A stretch of DNA of 64,000 bases from the NCBI RefSeq assembly GCF_000657795.2, contig NZ_JHEP02000009.1, positions 124,001 to 188,000 on the forward strand. Direction: 5' to 3'. How positions within the stretch are numbered: position 1 is the stretch's first letter; every line of letters begins with the position of its first letter. Position numbers and translations under genes: made by a program. The notes beneath the pieces are model-generated. The model ran no database searches. It was not told the DNA's origin and was given only the letters and a program-made list of their open reading frames with translations. Source of the DNA: Bordetella pseudohinzii (GTDB taxonomy: Bacteria > Pseudomonadota > Gammaproteobacteria > Burkholderiales > Burkholderiaceae_B). Positions 18,146 through 25,472 of this stretch are shown here, piece after piece.

Positions 18146-21100
18146 CTACCAGGTGTACTTCATCCCTATGCGCGCCGCGTATTGCTGGTAGTGATGCGCG
18201 CCCCATGAACCCGACACATTGGTCCAGCCCGTCCAGCCCTTGGTGAAGTCCGCATGCAGGCCGAGCTTGACTTCATAGGTGTCGCGCGGATAGAGGCCCC
18301 CCTGGGTCACCTGGTTGAACCGGTACTGGCCGTCCGTGTCGTTATGCCACCAGTTCAAGGTCAGGAAAGGTTGAATCTTGCGGCCGTTTTCCATATCGAA
18401 GGTCCGGTGGCCGCGCAGGCCCAGGCGCCAGATGGTGCCATCGGAGCGCCCGCCGCCGACCTTGGTCCCATTGGCCTCGGTGACGCTGTCCGGGTCGTAC
18501 TCGGTGTAGATCAGCTGGGCCTGCGGCTCCAGTATCCAGTCGCCCTTCACGCGCAAGGCATAGCCAGCCTCGCCCGATATGGCCCAGCCCTGCGCGTCGT
18601 ACTTGACCGTATCGAGCGCGTCGCCCTCGACGCGGTTGCGGAACCAGCCATACTGGAACCAGGTGTCCACATAGGCGCCCAGGCGCTCGGCGTCGTTCTG
18701 GTACCAGGTGCCGTACAGGCCCACCGTATAGCCTTCGACACGGCCATGCGCCTTATACGGGTTGCCGTCGGCCCTGGCGCTGCTGCGGGCATCGCCATAG
18801 CCCGCCATGGCGCCCAGGTGCAGGCGATCGGTCTCGCTGGCGAGTTGCCATTGGGCGATGTCGCCGCCGCCTTGCAGCAGGACGGTGTCGCTGTCGACCC
18901 GGTACTCGCCGTTGCCGCTGCGGCTTTTCTGCCAGCGCCCGGTCATGCGCAGCCACAATGCGCGCCGCTTATCGTCCTCGTTGTCGAACTGCTGGCCTTC
19001 GATGTATTGCGGCTCGCCCAGGCGGTCGTGCAGGCTGTGCACGAACATCTCCGAGGCCAGGCGCTGATTGGCCAGGTATGCCGCCACTTCCGGACGATAA
19101 AGAGGTTCGGGCGGGTTGGGCGGCGTCGGCGGATCCGGCGGTGTGGGCGGCACCGGCGTTTTCTCCGAACGCAAATACCAGCTTTCGTCGGCCGGATCGC
19201 TCGAGCCCCGGTACAGGCGGTATTCATAGGGACCCGCCACCGCGCGGCCGCTCAAGCTGAAGGCGCTGGCCGCCGTGGTCGCGCCATTGGTGGCCTGCAC
19301 CACCTGGATGCCATTGGCCGTGGTGAGCACGCCCGGGCCGCCGTTATTGGTGATGCGCAAGCCCGTGGAGCCCGTGGCCGCGCCGCCATCGACGATCAGC
19401 AGATCCGAGGGCGAGCCATCGGCGCCCAGGTAGGTGTTCAGGCCGATGATGCCCCCATTGCCGCCAGTCACGTTGGTGGCGGTCAGGGTCTTGTACACCC
19501 CGCCCGCCGGCGCGCTGTAGAGCACCTGCCCGCCGGCCACATTGAGGTCGGACAAGGTGGAGTTGCCCGTCATATTCCAGGTGCCGCCCTGGGTCATGTT
19601 GAAGGTCGAGGTGTTCAGCCGGGCCGTGGTGCCGGTAAACAGGCTGCCGGCCTTCATGTCCAGCGCGGCGGTGGCCGTGTCCTGCGATTGCAGCGCGCCC
19701 TCGATGTCGAAAACGCCCGTGCCGTTGACGGTGGCGCTATTGGCCGCCAGGATGCCGAAGGAAGCGGCGCCGGTCGCGCGCAAGCGGCCGCCGCCATTGA
19801 GGTTGAGGGTGGTGCCGGCGCCTGAACCATAGACCGCGTGCGCGGCCGCGCCGCTGGTGCTGGCATTGACCGGACCGCTGGCGATGATCGTGCCGCGATA
19901 GGTCGTGCCGCTCGCCGTGTTCGACCCCACCATCACCCCATGGGCCCCGGCGCCCGAGGTCGTGATATTGGCCGAGGCCAGGTTGACCGTGCCGCCCATG
20001 GCCCGCACGCCCCCGCCTTGATCGCCCGTGTTGTTGACCGTCAGCGCGCCCTGGAAAGTGGTCACGCTGTTGAGCATGTTGTTCACGCCCCAGGCGCCCA
20101 CGGTCTCGTTGGTCCCAAAGGCGCTAAGGCTGGCGCGCGCCCAGGTCACCGAACCCGTCCCGCCCGAGGTGCCGACGGTGACCGTGTCGTGGAACACCAG
20201 GGTGCCGGAGGTCATGTCGTTGTAGATGCCATGCGCGGCGGCGCCCGTCGTGGTCACGTTTACCGGCCCCATGAAGTCGCCCTGCACGTCGAGGCCGGCG
20301 ATGCGGCTGGCGCTGGTCGCCCAGATGCCGTAGGCCGACTCCCGGGTCGAAGCCGTGCCCACGGCCACCACGCCGCCATGGGTCTCGACAGTCGTGCTGC
20401 CCGTCACGCGGATCGTCCCTTTGAGCAGACGCATGCCGGCCGAGCCGGCGCCGTCCAGGGCATCGGCCACGGGATTCTTGCCAGTGATGATGGAGAGATC
20501 GCCATTGAGGGTGATGGCGCCGTTATCCTGGCGGATGCCGAGGCCTTCGCGGCCGCGCGTCTCGATGGCGGTATTGCCGTTGATGGTGATGGTGCCTCCG
20601 GACGCGCCCGTCCACAGGCCATAGCCGCGGCCCTGCGAGGCCAGCAGCTGCACCGTGCCCGTGGCCGTGAGCGTGCCCAGATCGGCGCGCAGCGCGCTGG
20701 CCTCGTTGACCTGGTTGATACTATTGTTGCGCACATTGGACAAGGTCACGCTGACGGTCTTGCCCGCCCCGCCCAGCGCCACGATGCCGTTCGTACGCGC
20801 ATAGATGCCATTGCCGGCCACGCTGTCGACCACCGCGGTCAGGTTGCCGTTCTGGGTGTAGCTGGCATTGGTCACGGACACGCCATGCATCCAGGTATTG
20901 TCGGCGCCACCCGGCCCGGCGGTCAGGTTCAGGTTCTCCAGCTGCACGACGCCGCCGGTCACTTGCATGCCCATGCCGCCCGCGTTGACCGTGGTCAAGC
21001 CGGTCAGGTTCAGCGTGCCGCCACCCATCGAGACGGCATGGGCCGGCGAAGCGATCAGATACGGCGCCAGCGCGGCATCGTCTCCGCTATGGTCCGAATC

Positions 21101-21727
21101 GATGGGGTCGGTGCCCGCCAGCCCGCCCGGATAGCTGGGCAAGGCGATGAGCTGGGGCGTAAGCGCCGCGCCCAGGCGGTTGCTGGTGAGACTGAGGTTG
21201 TTGCCGCTGACCGCGCCCGCGCTCACCTGCAGCGTGGTGCCGGCGTCCGAACTCAATATCGAACCCGTGCCCAGCGCGATGCCCCCGCCGGCGGCGTTGC
21301 TTATCGCCGCGCTGGAATTGCCGGCCGTCGTGGTGATGGTCACGCCATTGGCATTGATCTGCGAGCCCGCGCCCGAGGCAAAGAGCCCGTGCGCATTGGT
21401 GGCGGTCGCGTTAAGCAGAAAGGTCCCGCCATTGAGGGTGATCTGCCCGCCGTTTTGGGCATAGGCGCCATACGCGCCGTTGGCCGTGGTGCTGCCGGTG
21501 ATGTTGGTGCCGGTATAGCTGCCGCCGCTGGCGGCGCGGATGATGGTCGTGGCCGAGTTGGAATAATCCATCCCGGACTCCGTCCGGCTCGGGCCGACAT
21601 CGGCCCCCTGGATGAACACCTGGCCGAATACCGGCCCCGCCAGACCCAGGGGCAAGACACAATATCCCAAGGCGACGATCATAGGCCGGACCGCGAACAG
21701 CGGCCCGGCAAGCCTACGCTTGCTCAT
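18146..21727 (-). CDS. Type V autotransporter, pertactin-like architecture
   Basis: 1193 residues. A signal peptide (KRR start, cleavage after VFGQ region) is followed by an about 870-residue passenger rich in Gly, Ala, Thr, Asn and Ser with recurring TVNxxG/SGAGAHGV-type beta-helix repeats. A proline linker (PVPPTPPDPPTPPNPPEP) leads into a roughly 290-residue autotransporter barrel ending in Tyr-Thr-Trp. I chose ATG 21727 because GGAGG lies 5 nt upstream. No RGD motif is present and passenger function is unknown; adhesion is the usual role. A 192-nt gap separates it from the upstream outer-membrane gene, so it probably has its own promoter. The 3' end converges on DUF2809. Confidence 0.93.
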   Translation of the reverse strand: MSKRRLAGPLFAVRPMIVALGYCVLPLGLAGPVFGQVFIQGADVGPSRTESGMDYSNSATTIIRAASGGSYTGTNITGSTTANGAYGAYAQNGGQITLNGGTFLLNATATNAHGLFASGAGSQINANGVTITTTAGNSSAAISNAAGGGIALGTGSILSSDAGTTLQVSAGAVSGNNLSLTSNRLGAALTPQLIALPSYPGGLAGTDPIDSDHSGDDAALAPYLIASPAHAVSMGGGTLNLTGLTTVNAGGMGMQVTGGVVQLENLNLTAGPGGADNTWMHGVSVTNASYTQNGNLTAVVDSVAGNGIYARTNGIVALGGAGKTVSVTLSNVRNNSINQVNEASALRADLGTLTATGTVQLLASQGRGYGLWTGASGGTITINGNTAIETRGREGLGIRQDNGAITLNGDLSIITGKNPVADALDGAGSAGMRLLKGTIRVTGSTTVETHGGVVAVGTASTRESAYGIWATSASRIAGLDVQGDFMGPVNVTTTGAAAHGIYNDMTSGTLVFHDTVTVGTSGGTGSVTWARASLSAFGTNETVGAWGVNNMLNSVTTFQGALTVNNTGDQGGGVRAMGGTVNLASANITTSGAGAHGVMVGSNTASGTTYRGTIIASGPVNASTSGAAAHAVYGSGAGTTLNLNGGGRLRATGAASFGILAANSATVNGTGVFDIEGALQSQDTATAALDMKAGSLFTGTTARLNTSTFNMTQGGTWNMTGNSTLSDLNVAGGQVLYSAPAGGVYKTLTATNVTGGNGGIIGLNTYLGADGSPSDLLIVDGGAATGSTGLRITNNGGPGVLTTANGIQVVQATNGATTAASAFSLSGRAVAGPYEYRLYRGSSDPADESWYLRSEKTPVPPTPPDPPTPPNPPEPLYRPEVAAYLANQRLASEMFVHSLHDRLGEPQYIEGQQFDNEDDKRRALWLRMTGRWQKSRSGNGEYRVDSDTVLLQGGGDIAQWQLASETDRLHLGAMAGYGDARSSARADGNPYKAHGRVEGYTVGLYGTWYQNDAERLGAYVDTWFQYGWFRNRVEGDALDTVKYDAQGWAISGEAGYALRVKGDWILEPQAQLIYTEYDPDSVTEANGTKVGGGRSDGTIWRLGLRGHRTFDMENGRKIQPFLTLNWWHNDTDGQYRFNQVTQGGLYPRDTYEVKLGLHADFTKGWTGWTNVSGSWGAHHYQQYAARIGMKYTW

Positions 21728-21919
21728 GGCATCCTCCAGAATCAATCAAGGCTACGCTCATCGGCCCGCCGCGAAGCGGGGTCACGCACTCGCTTGGTTG
21801 AAGCAAGCCAGACCGGCTGCTTGCCCGGGCGCCGAGGCAATCGAAGGACGCCACGAAAAATGACTCGAAGACATTATTCGCATGGTTGCGAACAGCTGTA
21901 AAGAAATATCTCAACCCCC

Positions 21920-22870
21920 TCAAAAACTCACCGCCAGGCCCACCGAAAAGCCTGAGACATTGTTGCCAAAGACATAACGCCCCACCAGCCGCGTGCGCGT
22001 GATGATGACGTTGTAGGCGCTGGAATCCAGCTCCAGGCCCAGGCCCAGCGAGGTCAGGCGGTCAAAGCCCAGGATGCCGCGCTGGTCGCCCAGGAATTCC
22101 GAATGCGTGGCCTCCAGCACGTAGCGCAGCGGCCGCTGCAAGAGCGTGATGCCGGTCGGCGCCCGGTAACGCATCCAGAGATTGGCCGACTGCGCCGTCG
22201 CCTGGCCGCGCACCGCCGCCGAGCTGTCGAAGCTGCGCAAGCGGATATCCGAGTAGCGCAGCTCCACATCCACCTCATAGCCGGGCCGGTAGTGCTCATA
22301 GTCCAGCATCAGGGAGCCGCCCAGGCCATAGGCATTGAGCGAGCCCCGGTCCAGGAAATCGATGTCGTGCCCGGTTTTCTGCCCCACATACCAGCTGGCC
22401 GCCCGCAGGTCGCTGGTCACATTGCCCAGCGCCACATTGAAGATGGGCCGCAGCTTGAGTTCGTCGGTCAGTTTGAAATCCCAGCCCACCCCGCCCGTGG
22501 CCGAAATACTGTTCCATTTGGTGGGGATGCGGCGCGTCTCGGCGCCCTGGGTGGCGATGAAGACCGGATCATAGCGGCTGCCCGCCAGCACTCCCTCCAG
22601 ATAAATGGGCACGCTTTTGGACAGAGTGTCGCCGCCGCCCAGCTGGGTCATGTAGAAATCGGTCGAGCCCGAGGTCGACGCGCCCCCGCTGCCGATGTTC
22701 AGCGCGCTGGTCGTGATATCCGGCACGATGGAAAACGACATCAGCGCCAGCACCCCATTGGCCCGCTTTTGCAGATCATCCTTGCCTAGCTTGAGCGTCT
22801 GCGCGCCCGCGGGCAGGGCCAGCAAGGCCAGCGCCAGGCCGCGCAGCCAGGAGAGTGCGGCCCGCTTCAT
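21920..22870 (-). CDS. Solitary outer-membrane autotransporter-type beta-barrel protein
   Basis: 316 residues: signal peptide (MKRAALSW, hydrophobic core, cut after PAGAQ) and then a barrel with alternating strands, ending in GFSVGLAVSF with the C-terminal Phe expected for BamA-dependent insertion. Segments such as PIFNVALGNVTSDLRA, LNAYGLGGSLMLDYEHY and LRYVLEATHSEFLG resemble what I recall of the solitary autotransporter-barrel family (Omp_AT). There is no passenger. Start ATG 22870 overlaps the DUF4239 stop by 4 nt, so it is the last gene of the long sulfatase-Bat operon. Function unknown. Confidence 0.75.
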   Translation of the reverse strand: MKRAALSWLRGLALALLALPAGAQTLKLGKDDLQKRANGVLALMSFSIVPDITTSALNIGSGGASTSGSTDFYMTQLGGGDTLSKSVPIYLEGVLAGSRYDPVFIATQGAETRRIPTKWNSISATGGVGWDFKLTDELKLRPIFNVALGNVTSDLRAASWYVGQKTGHDIDFLDRGSLNAYGLGGSLMLDYEHYRPGYEVDVELRYSDIRLRSFDSSAAVRGQATAQSANLWMRYRAPTGITLLQRPLRYVLEATHSEFLGDQRGILGFDRLTSLGLGLELDSSAYNVIITRTRLVGRYVFGNNVSGFSVGLAVSF

Positions 22871-23637
22871 GGCGCGGGATCCGTCATGGCGGCGCGCTGC
22901 GCGGCCAGCAGCGCATCGCTCTGGTCTATGCGTATCACGCCCAGGCGTGGAAACTCGAAGTCCACGATGATGTAGAGCGCCGTGGTCATCACGACCGCGT
23001 ACACCAGTTGATGAAACAGGCCGCGACCCTGGGCGCTGGCCAGGTGCCGGCCGACCAGGCAGGCGCAGATCAGGGCCAGAAAGCCCAGAAAGGCATAGGT
23101 CGCGGCCGGCGGATGGACCTTCTGCGCCACGGTCTGCGCGCTGGCGACGTCGAACATCTCGTTGACCGCGCCGATATAGGCGGCCGCGAGCGGCGGCGCG
23201 GTGTGCCGGCTGGCCTGGACGGAGCCGCTCCAAAGGGCTTTCTGCAAGGCCGACACCTGGTCGGCGATGGCATCGCGCCCTTGCAAGTCCGTGACATGGG
23301 CGTAGTAGTTGATCCGCTCATCCACATAGCGGCGGAACTGGTCGCGCAGCGCGGGCTGGTCGGCGGCATCCAGCAGGTCGACGCGCAGCCAGGCCGTGCC
23401 AATGGCGTTGACCTCCTGCACCAGCAGATCGCGGCGCTCGGCCATGCGCTGCGCGGCGCCCGAGAACGTGAAGGCCATCAGCAGGCCCAGAAGCGCGAAT
23501 ACCGAGGCCTCGATCGCCGCCGCGCCCGGGCTGTCGGCGGGCGCCCGACCGCGCGCGAGACGGCCCAGCTGCATGGCCGCCAGCAAGAGCAGAAAGAACA
23601 CCAAGGCCACGACGACAAGCAACAGCGAGTAGTTCAT
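22867..23637 (-). CDS. DUF4239-like inner-membrane protein
   Basis: 256 residues. There is a membrane helix at about 5-25 and another at about 45-65 (EASVFALLGLLMAFTFSGAA), then a soluble middle of about 110 residues, and a helix pair at about 175-235. The block AERRDLLVQEVNAIGTAWLR after the second helix is characteristic of DUF4239/bestrophin-like proteins of unknown function. ATG 23637 with GAGG 6 nt upstream is preferred over TTG 23643. It overlaps the outer-membrane barrel gene by 4 nt and follows the diguanylate cyclase by 37 nt. Confidence 0.75.
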   Translation of the reverse strand: MNYSLLLVVVALVFFLLLLAAMQLGRLARGRAPADSPGAAAIEASVFALLGLLMAFTFSGAAQRMAERRDLLVQEVNAIGTAWLRVDLLDAADQPALRDQFRRYVDERINYYAHVTDLQGRDAIADQVSALQKALWSGSVQASRHTAPPLAAAYIGAVNEMFDVASAQTVAQKVHPPAATYAFLGFLALICACLVGRHLASAQGRGLFHQLVYAVVMTTALYIIVDFEFPRLGVIRIDQSDALLAAQRAAMTDPAP

Positions 23638-23674
23638 GTCCAACCTCGATCAGGCTATAGAAAAAGTGGGCCGG

Positions 23675-25156
23675 CTAGGCCGGGCCCGGTTTGCACTCGT
23701 CCCAGCGAACCACGCGATTGCGCCCGCCCTGCTTGGCGGCATAAAGCGCCTGGTCGGCCCGGGCCAGCACGGCCGGTATATCGGCCGCGTCGGCCGGCCA
23801 ACGCGCCAGGCCCAGCGAGACGGTCATCGAACCCACGCCGGCCGGCATGGCCTGGCCGGCGACGGCCTGGCGGATGCGTTCGGCGATCTGCCCGGCGGCC
23901 TGGATGTCGCCCGGCACCACCGCCAGGAACTCCTCGCCGCCGATGCGGAAAAAGCGGTCCTGCGGGCGGATGCAGCCGCCCACGGTCTCGGCCAGCGCGC
24001 GCAGCGCGGCATCGCCGGCCGGATGGCCATGGCGGTCATTGATCTGCTTGAAGTGGTCGACATCCAGGGCCAGCAGGGCGAATTCCTGCCGCCTGTCGGC
24101 CAGCGCCTCCAGACAGGGCTGCAGCGCCCGCCGGTTCGCCAGGCCGGTCAGCGGATCCGTCATCGAGGCGGTATTGAGGCGCTGGACTTCGGTCTGATGC
24201 TTGCCCAGCGCGGCCAGCGCGGCCGAACGCAGGCGGTCCGCCTCGAAATACCAGGGGCGGGTCCGGCGCGCGCCGGCTTCGCTGCCCCGATCGATGGCGC
24301 GGGCCAGGCGCGTAAGCGGCCGCGCGATGGCATAGGCCAGCAGGCCCACCAGCAAGAGCATGAAAAGCGCCGCGGGCGTGGCCCTGGCCAGCGATTCGCG
24401 CCAGACCAGGGACAGGGAGGCCAGGCGCGGGGCCAGCGGCTGGCGCAAGACGACCATCCAGCGCCCCTGCCCCACCGGCGCATGCCCGACGACCTCGGCG
24501 GCGCCGGATGGGGACTCGCGCAGCACGGCCCCCGAGCCGCCCGACAGACGCGCCCAGGACAGCTCGGCCGGCGGCGCCGCGCCGTAAAGCGCCATGCCCT
24601 CGTCGCTTACCAGATGCACCGAATACGCCGCCGCTCCCAGCTGGCCGGTGATCAGGCGATCCAGCCCCGAGCCCCGCTCCAGCGCCATGACCGCCAGCAG
24701 TCTTTCATCGCCGGAAGCGAGGGCCTGGGCGATCACCAGCCGGGCGGGCAGCCCCGCTTGCGCCGGCAGCACCTGGTCGGCCTCCCCGCTGCCCTGCAGC
24801 AAGGCGGCGCCCGCTTCGGTCGCCGCGTACTGCAGCACGCGGCCCTGGGCATCGACCACGGCCAAGGCATCCAGCGTGTCCGCCTGCTGGCGCAGGCGCT
24901 CCAGCACCGCCTGCCGCCGCGCGCTGTCCTCCAGCGGCAGCGCCATGACGGCCAATTGCTGGTGCAGCGCATCGAGATAGAGGTCGATGGCCTGGGCCAG
25001 CTTCTCGGCATAGTGTTGGCCGGAGGTCAGCGAATTCTGTATGACCTGGGCGCGCTGCACCAGATAGCCGGCGTGCAGCGCGTTGACGAAACCCACCCCG
25101 ACGCTGATTGCCGCCAGCGCCAGAAGCAGACCGAACAAGCGCGGTTTGAAGGCCAT
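23675..25156 (-). CDS. Membrane-anchored diguanylate cyclase
   Basis: 493 residues. An N-terminal helix (LFGLLLALAAISVGVGFVNA) and a second near residue 220-240 bracket a periplasmic sensor of about 200 residues. The C-terminal GGDEF domain has the active motif GGEEF at residues 406-410 and the substrate-binding DVDHFKQINDRHGH. It makes cyclic di-GMP from GTP. I see no RxxD inhibitory site in the usual place before the motif (the residues there are RFFRI), so product inhibition may be absent. It lies within the sulfatase-Bat operon, suggesting that the operon's envelope output is tied to a c-di-GMP signal (inference). Confidence 0.92.
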   Translation of the reverse strand: MAFKPRLFGLLLALAAISVGVGFVNALHAGYLVQRAQVIQNSLTSGQHYAEKLAQAIDLYLDALHQQLAVMALPLEDSARRQAVLERLRQQADTLDALAVVDAQGRVLQYAATEAGAALLQGSGEADQVLPAQAGLPARLVIAQALASGDERLLAVMALERGSGLDRLITGQLGAAAYSVHLVSDEGMALYGAAPPAELSWARLSGGSGAVLRESPSGAAEVVGHAPVGQGRWMVVLRQPLAPRLASLSLVWRESLARATPAALFMLLLVGLLAYAIARPLTRLARAIDRGSEAGARRTRPWYFEADRLRSAALAALGKHQTEVQRLNTASMTDPLTGLANRRALQPCLEALADRRQEFALLALDVDHFKQINDRHGHPAGDAALRALAETVGGCIRPQDRFFRIGGEEFLAVVPGDIQAAGQIAERIRQAVAGQAMPAGVGSMTVSLGLARWPADAADIPAVLARADQALYAAKQGGRNRVVRWDECKPGPA

Positions 25157-25172
25157 GATCCTTGTCCACCGG

Positions 25173-25472
25173 TCAGCGCCAGGCGCTGCCCACTTGAATA
25201 TAAAAAGCGTTCTGCTCCTTGCTGTGGGCCACATCGACGCCCATGGGCTCGCCGGCCTCGGCCAAGGATTCCGAAAAATACATCAGCATCAGCCCCCCGC
25301 CATAACCCACCGCCGGCTCGGTGATGAGGGCAGGCACGGGAAACAGGCCGCTGCGATGCAAGAGATCGTCGCTCATATCGAAGGCGCCGTCCTCCGGATC
25401 GCGCATGTCTTCGGCCCACGCCGGCGCGGCCAGCGCGGCGGCCAGCGTCGCCGCCAGCAGCGCAAGCCTCAT
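25173..25472 (-). CDS. Short exported protein, probably an internally deleted outer-membrane barrel
   Basis: 99 residues: signal peptide (MRLALLAATLAAALAAPAWA) followed by DPEDGAFDMSDDLL, GLFPVPALITEPAVGYGGGL and, after only about 20 residues, VDVAHSKEQ and AFYIQVGSAW. The first blocks look like the start of roughly 400-residue BamA/D15-like outer-membrane proteins and the last like their C-terminal strand. The middle of the barrel appears to be missing in frame. It overlaps the start of the transporter/spermidine-synthase gene's stop by 4 nt (ATGA), so translation coupling is kept. It may be a remnant or a shortened functional form. Confidence 0.65.
   Translation of the reverse strand: MRLALLAATLAAALAAPAWAEDMRDPEDGAFDMSDDLLHRSGLFPVPALITEPAVGYGGGLMLMYFSESLAEAGEPMGVDVAHSKEQNAFYIQVGSAWR

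Noticed and set aside
19838-21901. A 687-codon open frame on the plus strand opposite the autotransporter gene
   Set aside because: It is an antisense shadow caused by high GC. Its composition is Gly/Arg/His-rich with no family pattern, while the opposite strand encodes a clear autotransporter. The same applies to long opposite frames at 14561-16585, 25562-27364, 27986-29665, 32181-33767, 35201-37135, 39517-41574 and 53489-55498.
21714-21923. 69-codon minus-strand frame between the outer-membrane barrel and the autotransporter
   Set aside because: It overlaps the autotransporter start, has no family pattern, and the region is better explained as promoter and leader.
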